Below, one piece after another: positions 30,473 to 40,348 of a stretch of 41,255 nucleotides of DNA. This DNA comes from Flavobacteriaceae bacterium (GTDB taxonomy: Bacteria; Bacteroidota; Bacteroidia; Flavobacteriales; Flavobacteriaceae). The DNA lies in assembly GCA_029939235.1 (NCBI GenBank), contig JAOZTG010000009.1:1-41255 (forward strand), given 5' to 3'. How positions within the stretch are numbered: position 1 is the first letter of the stretch; the number at the start of each line of letters is the position of its first letter. Below the pieces are notes generated by a model. It saw only the letters and a list, made by a program, of their open reading frames with translations, did no database searches and was not told where the DNA came from. The position numbers and the translations under genes are program-made.

Positions 30473-30850
30473 ATGAAAGAAAAATCTAAAAACCATTTTG
30501 AAAAAGCAAAAGAACACCTAAATACAGCCAATGGTGAACTCTTTAAGCCGAAAGAAGATGTGGTTTCTTATCTGGTTTGTAAAAGCTCACAGCATGCTAT
30601 TGAAAATTACTTAAAAGGCTATTTATCTCAACGTGGATTTGAAACGCATGAGAATGAAACAATGGAAGGCCTGCTTAACAGATGTAAATCACTGGATCCA
30701 AATTTTAATAAAGTTGATTTAAAAACTGTTGAGTGCAGAGCTCATATAATTGATTCAAAGTATTGTCAGTCTGTAAAAAAAGTTACTTCTTGCTATGAAG
30801 CTGCTGATAGCTTAGACACTTTCTTAAGAAAAATGAAATTGGTGGTCTAA
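30473..30850 (+). CDS. HEPN domain-like protein, 125 aa
   Basis: Helical protein with SSQHAIENYLKGYLSQRGFETHENETMEGLLNRC, typical of HEPN; no nucleotidyltransferase partner next to it. Confidence 0.7.
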   Translation: MKEKSKNHFEKAKEHLNTANGELFKPKEDVVSYLVCKSSQHAIENYLKGYLSQRGFETHENETMEGLLNRCKSLDPNFNKVDLKTVECRAHIIDSKYCQSVKKVTSCYEAADSLDTFLRKMKLVV

Positions 30851-30860
30851 ACTAAATTTG

Positions 30861-31922
30861 TTACGAAGTTTCTTCATTAAAATAGACTTTGTAATATTTC
30901 ATTTTCTTCTCTTCATCAAAGCCTAATTCTAGATATTCTGAAGAAGCATCCGGTGCATCAACATCCAGTTTGATTTGAATATTTGTATCGAGCTTTATTT
31001 CGGTTTTCATCTTCTGTTTTTGTTTTTTCACAACAACATCCGAAACATGGAACTGATTCCTCACTAACACATCATTATCGCTTTCATATACTTTTTTATA
31101 CTCATCAAACAATCCTTTTTGTTCTTCCATTTCAAAAACCTCATCTTTGAAATCATGGATATTTACGGTATCATTTTCCTTTAAAAAATCAATTGTTTTT
31201 GCTAAAAAATGGCTGTGTTCCTGTGTACTGTAATCATTCTTTAAAACCTCATTCGAAAAATCCTTACACATCTCCATATAAGTTTGTGTATGGTTATTCT
31301 TATCATCTGCATATTTGATACCTAAAAAATTCTTCACCCAGTATTGAGCATCATAATTATTGTTATCAACACTTAAAACCACATAACCTTCATCATCGGT
31401 ATAATTGACAATCAAACAACCTTTGTCTATTTTCTTTGTACTGATTCCTTTTTGCACCATCACATCAATGCTTTCATCATCTACAAATGTTTGGAAAAAA
31501 TCAATTTTATTTTCAATCTTAAAAATTCCAATTGCATTGGTATTCACTTCATTAAATTCAATATCTTCAAAAATAGCAATAATAACATCCCCTGTTTTTA
31601 TTTGGGCCGAATTAGATTGCTCATATAAATGTTTAACGATATTTTTTGATACCTCAACAAAGGCTTCTTCATCCTGAAAAACAGTTTTACTGTAATTATA
31701 GACCTCATTCATATTCACATCTGCATGGTGATGAAAACGAAAACTTTCGGTAAGATTACTAAATGGTTTTAATAAAAAAGGTACCATTAATTTATAACTG
31801 TCTTCATCAAAAACTACAGGTTTTTCAGAAAATAAATTACGGGTATCATTGAATTTGTTACCAATTTTATGGATGATTAATTTAGGCAGATTTGCTTTAT
31901 TTCTTTTGATCATTACAGTCAT
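30861..31922 (-). CDS. Nucleoid-associated protein, NA37/YejK (NdpA)-like
   Basis: LIIHKIGNK..., FFQTFVDDESIDVMVQKGISTKKIDKGCLIVNY, NYDAQYWVKNFLGI typical of the Bacteroidota NA37 family. Confidence 0.75.
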   Translation of the reverse strand: MTVMIKRNKANLPKLIIHKIGNKFNDTRNLFSEKPVVFDEDSYKLMVPFLLKPFSNLTESFRFHHHADVNMNEVYNYSKTVFQDEEAFVEVSKNIVKHLYEQSNSAQIKTGDVIIAIFEDIEFNEVNTNAIGIFKIENKIDFFQTFVDDESIDVMVQKGISTKKIDKGCLIVNYTDDEGYVVLSVDNNNYDAQYWVKNFLGIKYADDKNNHTQTYMEMCKDFSNEVLKNDYSTQEHSHFLAKTIDFLKENDTVNIHDFKDEVFEMEEQKGLFDEYKKVYESDNDVLVRNQFHVSDVVVKKQKQKMKTEIKLDTNIQIKLDVDAPDASSEYLELGFDEEKKMKYYKVYFNEETS

Positions 31923-32071
31923 ATTTTTTGCGTCTGCAATAATACAAAATCACCTGCAGTGTTAATAAAGAAAGAGTATATTTATTACAAAAATATCAGT
32001 CTCCACTTTTCAGATATAATCCGAATAAACATCTCTGTCCATTTCCTTAGAAATGCTTATTATTATATCTA

Positions 32072-32102
32072 TTTGTTAGTTAGTAAATTATACTTATTTT
32101 TG
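32072..32102 (+). promoter_or_regulatory. Bacteroidota-type promoter: -33 TTTG, 19-nt spacer, -7 TATTTTTG
   Basis: TTTG at 32072-32075 and TAnnTTTG at 32095-32102, just ahead of the ORF at 32134. Confidence 0.65.
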
Positions 32103-32133
32103 CTGAAATAAACCAAGATCAACAAAACTATTT

Positions 32134-32541
32134 ATGATGAAAAATTTAGTATTTCTCCTATTATTATTTTCAGGAATCACTTCAGCCCAAACTATTATTT
32201 TTGATGCTTCGAATAAATGGGTACTCCCGATTGGCAGGAATAGTGAATCAGTTAAAACTCTTAAATCTCCACTTAGAGTTGAATTGAAAAATAATCAACT
32301 AAAACTTTATTACCCTGAGAATAATAAGTTTTATTATAATGATGATGTAACACCAATAAAGAAAGTTATTGAGCTTAATGAAGGTGGGCGAACTTATTTT
32401 TTACTGGAATTTGATCATAATGGTATGACTTTTTATTTTAGAATTACAAAAGATAACGACCCCAATTACGGCATTGTTTATGGTATAGAAATCCCTGAAA
32501 TTGAAAATGGTCAGATCATTTCGTATGATACATTCTATTGA
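32134..32541 (+). CDS. Small secreted/periplasmic protein of unknown function, 135 aa
   Basis: N-terminal signal peptide MMKNLVFLLLLFSGITSAQ; consensus promoter upstream. Confidence 0.75.
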   Translation: MMKNLVFLLLLFSGITSAQTIIFDASNKWVLPIGRNSESVKTLKSPLRVELKNNQLKLYYPENNKFYYNDDVTPIKKVIELNEGGRTYFLLEFDHNGMTFYFRITKDNDPNYGIVYGIEIPEIENGQIISYDTFY

Positions 32542-32560
32542 TCGGAGCTATGATTGTCTG

Positions 32561-33025
32561 CTATGCATAATCAAATAACCTTCTGTCAAAAGGAAATTCA
32601 AAGGTCTTTGCTATTTTAATCTTTTTAAAATCTAAATGATATGGGTTTATCAAGTAATTAAAATCTCCTTTTACAACTGCTGACGGAACCTTTAAAATGC
32701 AATATTTATTTTTAGAAATAAATAAATCACCAATGGTTTGTGTCTTATAATTATGTGGGAATTCATTCCAATCATCATACAAAACTCTCAAATCTAAATT
32801 TTGAATACGAATTGATCTAGGAATATCTATTTCTATCATCATAAAATCCTTTGGCAAAGTTGCTAAACTCATATGCACAGAAACCTCGGCCATCGCCAGA
32901 GCCCTGCTATCTGCACAATAAATTATCTCAGTACCTCTTGAATTCCATCTATTTCCAGATTTAGATGCTCCAACTCCCGATAACTTATTCGCATACTTTT
33001 TTCGAGAAAGTCTGTAAATCTGCAT
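32561..33025 (-). CDS. RES-domain toxin (predicted NAD+-degrading), 154 aa
   Basis: MQIYRLSRKKYA...GNRWNSRGTEIIYCADSRALAMAEVSVHM is a RES-family signature; directly downstream of the antitoxin. Confidence 0.9.
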   Translation of the reverse strand: MQIYRLSRKKYANKLSGVGASKSGNRWNSRGTEIIYCADSRALAMAEVSVHMSLATLPKDFMMIEIDIPRSIRIQNLDLRVLYDDWNEFPHNYKTQTIGDLFISKNKYCILKVPSAVVKGDFNYLINPYHLDFKKIKIAKTFEFPFDRRLFDYA

Positions 33026-33028
33026 AAT

Positions 33029-33508
33029 TCAAACAAAAATACCCTGATCAACACGGTTTAATTCTTCCATAACCATTTCTTTTCCATAGGAATCTTTTAA
33101 TAATTCTAAAGGTGTCATATTTCCTAAGGCCATAGATGGAGATTTAAGCCAAACATAAAATTGCTCGTTCGAATCAAAAACCTCACTCCCGTAATTGGTA
33201 ACCTCAGCAAGTTCAATAATTTTTTCAGAATGCTGTGGCTTAAACACATGCTTTTCTTCATTCTTAAAACGTTGTAATGTTTTGGTGGACACTCCTAAAA
33301 AATCTGCCCAGTCTTTTTCTGAAAAAGGAGATAATTCCTTTATTTTACTATAGAATGAATAAGATATTCCATTGCGAATAGAATGAACAATAAGTAATTT
33401 ATTGTTTAAAAAATCATGGTAAGATATATCAATATTTTTAGCCTCAGATTTATAAACAGCCGAAACCTCTTTTACAAGATTGCTAACTTCTTTTTTTAAA
33501 TAATTCAT
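33029..33508 (-). CDS. Xre/MbcA/ParS-like antitoxin
   Basis: WADFLGVSTKTLQRFKNE HTH and C-terminal FYVWLKSPSMALGNMTPLELLKDSYGKEMV toxin-binding region; ORF track extends to a TTG at 33559, but the ATG at 33508 is preferred. Confidence 0.88.
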   Translation of the reverse strand: MNYLKKEVSNLVKEVSAVYKSEAKNIDISYHDFLNNKLLIVHSIRNGISYSFYSKIKELSPFSEKDWADFLGVSTKTLQRFKNEEKHVFKPQHSEKIIELAEVTNYGSEVFDSNEQFYVWLKSPSMALGNMTPLELLKDSYGKEMVMEELNRVDQGIFV

Positions 33509-33514
33509 TCTATT

Positions 33515-33551
33515 TAGACATTTGTCTATAAATATACGACATTTATCTATA
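33515..33551. promoter_or_regulatory. Candidate antitoxin operator: two 14-bp sites 21 bp apart
   Basis: GACATTTGTCTATA (33517-33530) and GACATTTATCTATA (33538-33551) match 13/14; first lies in the palindrome TAGACA-TT-TGTCTA (33515-33528). Confidence 0.65.
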
Positions 33552-33569
33552 TCGAACAAGATTTTATAA

Positions 33570-34169
33570 CTAAAGATCTAATTTCAACTGCTCAGGCAAC
33601 AATCTAAAAGTTTTGCGATGATGAAAAGTAATACCATTTTTTCTAATAGCATTTCTGTGCTCTTTGGTAGGATAACCTTTATTTTTTTTCCAGTTGTAAG
33701 CAGGAAAATCACGATCAATTTTCTCCATATAATCATCCCTGTAAGTTTTTGCCAGAACGGATGCCGCAGCAATACTTAAATATTTAGCATCTCCTTTTAC
33801 TATCGTTTGATGTGGAATATTTTGATAATTCTTAAATCTGTTTCCATCAACAATGATAAATTCCGGTGAAATAATTAACTTTTCAATAGATTTATGCATA
33901 GCCAAAATAGATGCATTTAAAACATTTATCTTATCAATTTCTTCCTGATAAACAAATGCTACCCCATATGCCAAAGCTTCTTTTTCAATTATCGGCCTTA
34001 ATATTTCTCTTTGTTTTTCACTCAATTGCTTAGAGTCATTCAACAATTCATGTTTGAAATCAACAGGTAGAATTACTGCAGCTGCAACTACCGGACCGGC
34101 AAGACAACCTCTTCCGGCTTCATCCGTACCTGCTTCTATTTTATTTTTTAAAAAGTATGATTTTAACAT
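33570..34169 (-). CDS. rnhB: Ribonuclease HII
   Basis: [51 protein letters not shown]. Confidence 0.97.
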   Translation of the reverse strand: MLKSYFLKNKIEAGTDEAGRGCLAGPVVAAAVILPVDFKHELLNDSKQLSEKQREILRPIIEKEALAYGVAFVYQEEIDKINVLNASILAMHKSIEKLIISPEFIIVDGNRFKNYQNIPHQTIVKGDAKYLSIAAASVLAKTYRDDYMEKIDRDFPAYNWKKNKGYPTKEHRNAIRKNGITFHHRKTFRLLPEQLKLDL

Positions 34170-34262
34170 CTTGTAATCTTAATTCAAAAATAATAAACCC
34201 TTTTGATTTTGAGTAAAAATTATATCCCTAATTATTTTACCTTTGTCATCATTAAAAAATTT

Positions 34263-36251
34263 ATGACCAAAAAATTAATATTTATATTTCTTTTGTTTTC
34301 GGTATTTTCGGCTATAGCCCAAATTAACCGCAGAGACATGCCTGCATACGAAAACCGGTTTGTTGATAATGAAAACGACCCCTACAATCAATACGATACA
34401 ACCCGTGTAGATACTAGAGAAATTGAAGTGAAATTAAGTGGTAAGACTTATTACAAAGATTATAAGATTTTCAACTACAAAAATGATACAATCTATATTG
34501 ATACAACTTTAAATATCAATAAAGATTATGCCTTTAACTATTTAAAGAAAGACAATTTAGAATTGATGGCTTTTGCAAATCAGGGGCAAACCTTTACTAC
34601 TTTAGCACATACATTTGATAATTATTCTATTTATCCAAAAATTGGCGCACGTGCACAACACTTTAACTTTTATGAAGTAGAGGATGTTTACTATTATTCT
34701 GTACCTACTCCAACAACTCAATTTATGTATAAAAGAGGAATGGAGCAAGGGCAAGTTTTAAATGGATTATTTACTTTTAACACATCGGAACGTTTAAATG
34801 CCTCCATTGCCTTTAAGGGAATGCGTTCCTTAGGAAATTACAGACATTCATTAAGTGATCACGGAAATGCCAGAATAACGATTAGTTATAACACAAAAAA
34901 TGAACGATATTTTATACGAACACATCTTGTTGCCCAGGATCTGAATAATGATCAGAATGGAGGATTAACCGATGAATCGATCAAAAATTTTGAAAGTGGG
35001 GATCCGGAATTTAATGATCGGAACAGGTTGGTGACTAATTTTACTGATGCAACAAGTATTTTAAGGGGCAACAGATATTTTATAGATCATTATTACAAAT
35101 TATGGGCAAAGAATGATACATTAAGAACCATTGCTTCCGAATTAAAAATTGGCCATGTTTTTAACTTTGAAAGAAAGAATTATGAATATGAACAAGATGC
35201 TTCCAATAAGATTTTTGGACCCGCTTTTACATCAAATATCAAAGACCGGGCAAAATATTCTAAACTTTTTAATGAGGTTTATGTATCATTGAACTCACCC
35301 ATTACTTTAGGAGAAGTAAAATTCAAAGTCAATAATTTCAATTATAAGTATGAATATAAAAGTATTTTGATCAGTGATGATCAGGTTATTGAATCTAATC
35401 TTAACGGCAATACCATTACTTTAGGAGGAGAATGGCATACACAATTTAAAAAATTGAATCTAAATGTAGATGCATCTACCATTGTAAGTGGTAATTTGAA
35501 TGGACATAACATATTGGCTTCTATTGATTATGTAAAAGATAGTTTGTTAAGCATTAGTGCTCATGCTTTTAGAAATAGCAGATCTCCTAATTTAAACTTC
35601 CAGCTATTTCAAAGTAGTTATAAAAAGTACAATTGGCAAAATGATTTTAACAATGAAGAAACTACCGGAATTGGTTTTGTATTTGATTCGAAAAAATGGG
35701 GTTTTGCATCTGTTAACATCAACAACATAAATAATTACACCTACTTTGATGCACCTATTGAATCAGAACAAACCAAACCTATACAGTTAGGTGAGAATAT
35801 CAATTATTTAAAAGTGAAACTTAGTAAAGAATTTAGACTAGGTCATTTTGCTTTAGATAATCAGTTTATTTATCAAAATGTTTCATCAGGAAGTGAAGTT
35901 TTTAGAGTACCTGATTTCATTACACGAAACACCCTGTATTATCAAAATCATTTGTTCAAAGGCAAGCCTTTATATTTACAAACCGGAATTACATTTAGAT
36001 ATTTCAGTAAATATTATATGAATAGTTATAATCCTGTTCTTTCAGAATTTTATTTACAAAATAATCAGGAAATTGGTGGTTATCCCATGTTCGATTTCTT
36101 TTTGAATTTGAGAATAAAAACTATGCAAATATTTTTTAAATTAGAGCATTTCAACTCAAGTTTAGGTGAACAAAATTATTATTCAGCACCATTATATCCT
36201 TACAGAGACCTATCTTTCAGATTTGGATTGATATGGACGTTTTTCATATAA
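34263..36251 (+). CDS. Putative outer-membrane porin (Porin_10-like)
   Basis: Signal peptide MTKKLIFIFLLFSVFSAIAQ at internal ATG 34263 (ORF opens at TTG 34203); aromatic-rich alternating beta-strand sequence to a C-terminal F/I end. Confidence 0.78.
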   Translation: MTKKLIFIFLLFSVFSAIAQINRRDMPAYENRFVDNENDPYNQYDTTRVDTREIEVKLSGKTYYKDYKIFNYKNDTIYIDTTLNINKDYAFNYLKKDNLELMAFANQGQTFTTLAHTFDNYSIYPKIGARAQHFNFYEVEDVYYYSVPTPTTQFMYKRGMEQGQVLNGLFTFNTSERLNASIAFKGMRSLGNYRHSLSDHGNARITISYNTKNERYFIRTHLVAQDLNNDQNGGLTDESIKNFESGDPEFNDRNRLVTNFTDATSILRGNRYFIDHYYKLWAKNDTLRTIASELKIGHVFNFERKNYEYEQDASNKIFGPAFTSNIKDRAKYSKLFNEVYVSLNSPITLGEVKFKVNNFNYKYEYKSILISDDQVIESNLNGNTITLGGEWHTQFKKLNLNVDASTIVSGNLNGHNILASIDYVKDSLLSISAHAFRNSRSPNLNFQLFQSSYKKYNWQNDFNNEETTGIGFVFDSKKWGFASVNINNINNYTYFDAPIESEQTKPIQLGENINYLKVKLSKEFRLGHFALDNQFIYQNVSSGSEVFRVPDFITRNTLYYQNHLFKGKPLYLQTGITFRYFSKYYMNSYNPVLSEFYLQNNQEIGGYPMFDFFLNLRIKTMQIFFKLEHFNSSLGEQNYYSAPLYPYRDLSFRFGLIWTFFI

Positions 36252-36291
36252 TTTCAAACAACCTATAATAAAAGCATTTTGAAATAAAACT

Positions 36292-37845
36292 ATGCAACAA
36301 GAATATCAACTTCAGGTAAAACCGGAAATAGCTCAAGATCAAGAGAAACTTCGATTGTTTGTTGCAAAAAATAAAAGATTGGATGCCAGTGACATTACAT
36401 ATATTGAAATTTTAAAAAGATCGGTTGATGCCCGTCAAAAAAATATAAAGATCAACTTAAGAGTTCGGGTTTTCATAAAAGAAGATTACAAGGAAGATCC
36501 TGTTGAAATTTCAAATTATAAGGATATCAGTAATGCTAAGGAAGTAATTATAATTGGTGCAGGGCCAGCTGGCTTGTTTGCAGCTTTAAAATTGATTGAA
36601 AAAGGGTTTAAACCCATTGTTCTCGAAAGAGGAAAGAATGTAAGAGAAAGGAGAAGAGACCTTGCTGCTATTACAAAAAATCACATTGTAAACGAAGATT
36701 CAAATTATTGCTTTGGTGAAGGTGGTGCAGGAACCTTTTCAGACGGGAAGCTCTATACCCGATCAAAAAAAAGAGGAGATGTCAATCAAATCATAAAATT
36801 ACTTATTGCACATGGTGCAAACAATAATATTGCTGTTGAAGCCCACCCACATATTGGCACCAATAAACTTCCTAAAATAATTCAGGCCATACGTGAAACC
36901 ATATTAAATTATGGCGGTAAAGTTTTATTCAATACCAGAGTAACAGATATCATCGTAAAAAACAAGGAAGTTAATGGTGTTGAAACACAAAATGGTCTTA
37001 TCATCTACTCAAAAAAAATAGTTCTTGCTACAGGGCATTCTGCCAGAGATATTTTCGAACTATTACACAATAAAGGAATCAAGATCGAAGCGAAACCATT
37101 TGCCTTAGGTGTAAGGGTTGAACACGCACAGCAATTGATCGATCAAATTCAATACCATTGTGATGTCAGGGGAGACTACTTACCCCCTGCTCCATACAGC
37201 ATTGTTAAACAAGTCAAAAACAGAGGCGTATATTCTTTTTGTATGTGCCCGGGAGGTGTTATAGCTCCGTGTGCTACTGCCCCCGGAGAAGTGGTTACTA
37301 ACGGATGGTCACCTTCAAAAAGAGATCAGCCAACATCCAATTCAGGTATTGTCGTAGAATTAAAACTCGAAGATTTTGCAGCATATAAAGAATTCGGACC
37401 TTTGGCCGGAGTTGAATTCCAAAAAAATATTGAGCAAACCGCATGGCATCTTGCAGGTGAAACACAAAGAGTTCCTGCACAAAGGCTGGTTGATTTCACC
37501 AAAGGAAAACTATCCGATAATATTCCAAAAACATCCTATCAACCCGGTACAACTTCTATCGAACTAGGAAGTGTTTTACCTCCATTTATCTACAAAACTC
37601 TTCAAAATGGATTTGAGCAATTTGGTAGATCTATGAAAGGATATTTAACAAATGAAGCGGTGGTGCATGCACCCGAATCAAGAACTTCATCACCCGTAAG
37701 AATTCCAAGAGACAGAAAAACAATGGAACATATTCAAATCAAAGGTTTATACCCTTGCGGCGAAGGAGCCGGATATGCAGGAGGAATCATTTCTGCAGCT
37801 ATTGACGGTGAAAAATGTGCAGAACAGATCAGTTTGATCTATTAA
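36292..37845 (+). CDS. FAD-dependent dehydrogenase (COG2509-like), 517 aa
   Basis: VIIIGAGPAGLFAALKLIEKG Rossmann motif; CFGEGGAGTFSDGKLYTR; YPCGEGAGYAGGIISAAIDG. Confidence 0.9.
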   Translation: MQQEYQLQVKPEIAQDQEKLRLFVAKNKRLDASDITYIEILKRSVDARQKNIKINLRVRVFIKEDYKEDPVEISNYKDISNAKEVIIIGAGPAGLFAALKLIEKGFKPIVLERGKNVRERRRDLAAITKNHIVNEDSNYCFGEGGAGTFSDGKLYTRSKKRGDVNQIIKLLIAHGANNNIAVEAHPHIGTNKLPKIIQAIRETILNYGGKVLFNTRVTDIIVKNKEVNGVETQNGLIIYSKKIVLATGHSARDIFELLHNKGIKIEAKPFALGVRVEHAQQLIDQIQYHCDVRGDYLPPAPYSIVKQVKNRGVYSFCMCPGGVIAPCATAPGEVVTNGWSPSKRDQPTSNSGIVVELKLEDFAAYKEFGPLAGVEFQKNIEQTAWHLAGETQRVPAQRLVDFTKGKLSDNIPKTSYQPGTTSIELGSVLPPFIYKTLQNGFEQFGRSMKGYLTNEAVVHAPESRTSSPVRIPRDRKTMEHIQIKGLYPCGEGAGYAGGIISAAIDGEKCAEQISLIY

Positions 37846-38062
37846 TTTGGCACTACTGTTATTTGAAGATAAATAGTTTTTTAAATATTAACACTGGATC
37901 TGTTATAAATGATTTAATGCTAAAATAATCTAATACTCTAGGAAAGTTTTAATCTCAACCAGTAGGATACATTGATATTTAGTTAGCATATTTTTATCCT
38001 TACATTAAACCACTTAATCATTGACTCATTTGTAATTCCCCACTAAATTCATGGTAATTACA

Positions 38063-38755
38063 TTAATTTAAGGCAAAAGCAACAGCATCTTTTGCATGAA
38101 TTTTAGTAGTATCAAAAACGTGAATATTCACATCTTTTTGTTTGATCAATAAAGGAATTTCTGTACAGCCTAATATTACACCTTCTGCTCCTGCAAGCTC
38201 TAATTTCTTAATGATCTCCACCATTTTACTTCTTGAGTTGTCATTTAACTCTCCTTGAACCAGTTCTTTATAAATAATATCGTGTACAATTTCTCTGTCA
38301 TCTTTCACAGGAATTATAACTTCTATACCGAACTTATGCAGTAAAATATTTTTATAAAAGTCCTTTTCCATTGTAAATTTAGTCCCCAGTAAAGCAACCT
38401 TTTTTATCTTTTGTTCTAAGATATTTTTACCAGTTGACTCTGCAATATGCAAAAAAGGTACAGATATATTTTGCCTTATCTTATCACTTAATAAGTGCAT
38501 GGTATTGGTACATAATACTATAACCTCCGCACCACTTTTCTCCAGGTTTTGTGCTGCCTGAACCATCATTTTTCCCAAACCTTCCCAGTCATCCTCATGC
38601 TGTAATTTTTCAATCTCAGCAAAATCAAGAGATTCCATGATACAACTTGCCGAATGAAAACCACCCAGTAATTCTCTTACTTTCAAATTGATCAATTCAT
38701 AATACACCATAGAGGATTCCCAACTCATTCCTCCTATTAATCCTATTTTTTTCAA
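38063..38755 (-). CDS. Aspartate/glutamate racemase family protein, 230 aa
   Basis: GLIGGMSWESSMVYYELIN; VLCTNTMH and LGCTEIPLL catalytic cysteine motifs. Confidence 0.92.
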   Translation of the reverse strand: MKKIGLIGGMSWESSMVYYELINLKVRELLGGFHSASCIMESLDFAEIEKLQHEDDWEGLGKMMVQAAQNLEKSGAEVIVLCTNTMHLLSDKIRQNISVPFLHIAESTGKNILEQKIKKVALLGTKFTMEKDFYKNILLHKFGIEVIIPVKDDREIVHDIIYKELVQGELNDNSRSKMVEIIKKLELAGAEGVILGCTEIPLLIKQKDVNIHVFDTTKIHAKDAVAFALN

Positions 38756-38810
38756 ATGATCGAAATTTTTGATTTAAAGTATATCAACTCCTTCAAAGGT
38801 GATCCTGACT

Positions 38811-40259
38811 CTATTTCTTTACTAACTGCTTGATCTTGATATTGAAGGCTGCAAAGATCAAGGTCATTACCGGACTTAAATAATTAAAAATTGCATAAAT
38901 AAAATATTCACCAACTCCAACACCCAATACACCTGACTGGTATGCCCCACAAGTATTCCATGGCACCAAAACCGATGTAACAGTACCGGAGTCTTCTAAT
39001 GTTCTGCTTAAATTTTCTGGAGCCAGCCCTTTTTCCTCATAGGCTTTTGAAAACATTTTACCAGGAACAACAATAGCCAAATATTGATCGGAAGCCGTTA
39101 CATTTAAAGCAAGACAGGTTGCTACCGTACTGGCAAATAATCCAAAAACAGTATGAGCCAATTTCAATAAAGCAGCACTAATTCTTGCCAAAGCTCCAAT
39201 CGCCTCCATCACTCCTCCAAAAACCATCGCACAAATGATCAGCCAAATGGTACCTAACATACCATACATACCACCTGCTGAAAACAAACCACTTAACATT
39301 TCATTTTCTGATGCAACAGATGTATCTATTGTAATAGCATTCATTACTCCCCTATAGGCAGATTGAAAATTTAAAGTTTCAGAACCACCAATTTTTGCTA
39401 CAATTTCCGGTTGAAAAATAATTGCAAAAACACCACCTAATAAAGTTCCTATCAATAATGCAATTAAGGGTTGTGTTTTTTTTACAATCAGAAAAATAAC
39501 AATGACAGGAACTAAAAATAACCATGGTGTAATATGGAAAGAATGTTCAATAGATGTTAAAATCGCAGAAGTATCTGTTGTTCCCTCTGTATCAAGTGTC
39601 AAACCAATAATTATAAAAATAATTAGGGTGATCACAATAGTTGGAACAGTTGTCTTTGCCATATATTTTATATGCGTAAACAAATCAGTTCCTGCCATCG
39701 CAGGAGCCAAATTGGTAGTATCAGACATTGGTGACATTTTATCTCCAAAATAAGCTCCGGAAAGAACTGCACCGGCAACCATTCCTAAAGGGATATCCAA
39801 CGCTCCTCCAATTCCTACCAAGGCAATTCCAACTGTTGCTGAAGTTGTCCATGAGCTACCAGTTGCAATAGAAATTATTGCACAAATAATAATCGTTGCA
39901 GGCAAAAATATGGTTGGATTTAATATTTCTAAACCGTAATAGATCATGGTTGGAATAACGCCACTAATTAACCAGGTTCCTGCCAATGAACCAACCATTA
40001 ATAGTATTAAAATTGCTCCTGTAGTAGACTTTACATTATTTGCAACTTCATCAATCATACGCACATATGAAACCTTGTTAAAAAAACCAACAATTGCTGC
40101 CACTGCACCACCAAGTAACAAAATAAACTGATTTGAACCACTCAATGCATCATCACCATAAACACCCACATTGTAAGCCAACATTGCTACTAATACAAAA
40201 ACAGGAATAAGAGCTTCCCAAATACTTAATTCTTTATTTTTTATGATGCGAGTCTCCAT
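38811..40259 (-). CDS. nhaC: Na+/H+ antiporter, NhaC family, 482 aa
   Basis: SIATGSSWTTSATVGIALVGIG, GAYFGDKMSPMSDTTNLAPAM, VTSVLVPWNTCGAYQSGVLGV. Confidence 0.92.
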   Translation of the reverse strand: METRIIKNKELSIWEALIPVFVLVAMLAYNVGVYGDDALSGSNQFILLLGGAVAAIVGFFNKVSYVRMIDEVANNVKSTTGAILILLMVGSLAGTWLISGVIPTMIYYGLEILNPTIFLPATIIICAIISIATGSSWTTSATVGIALVGIGGALDIPLGMVAGAVLSGAYFGDKMSPMSDTTNLAPAMAGTDLFTHIKYMAKTTVPTIVITLIIFIIIGLTLDTEGTTDTSAILTSIEHSFHITPWLFLVPVIVIFLIVKKTQPLIALLIGTLLGGVFAIIFQPEIVAKIGGSETLNFQSAYRGVMNAITIDTSVASENEMLSGLFSAGGMYGMLGTIWLIICAMVFGGVMEAIGALARISAALLKLAHTVFGLFASTVATCLALNVTASDQYLAIVVPGKMFSKAYEEKGLAPENLSRTLEDSGTVTSVLVPWNTCGAYQSGVLGVGVGEYFIYAIFNYLSPVMTLIFAAFNIKIKQLVKK

Positions 40260-40332
40260 TTTAAGATTTTAATTAATAATGTAATGTTACGTAAAATCAA
40301 CCGAAATTAAAAATATATCCATTAAATGTATT

Positions 40333-40348
40333 TATTTCAATTGAAATA
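40333..40348. promoter_or_regulatory. Perfect 16-bp palindrome in the nhaC/40451 divergent intergenic region
   Basis: TATTTCAATTGAAATA. Confidence 0.4.

Noticed and set aside
33508-33559. N-terminal extension of the antitoxin from TTG 33559
   Set aside because: Encoded entirely by operator-like repeats; ATG 33508 is a more natural start.
33584-33772. Minus-strand ORF 62 aa inside rnhB
   Set aside because: Alternate frame of a well supported RNase HII gene.
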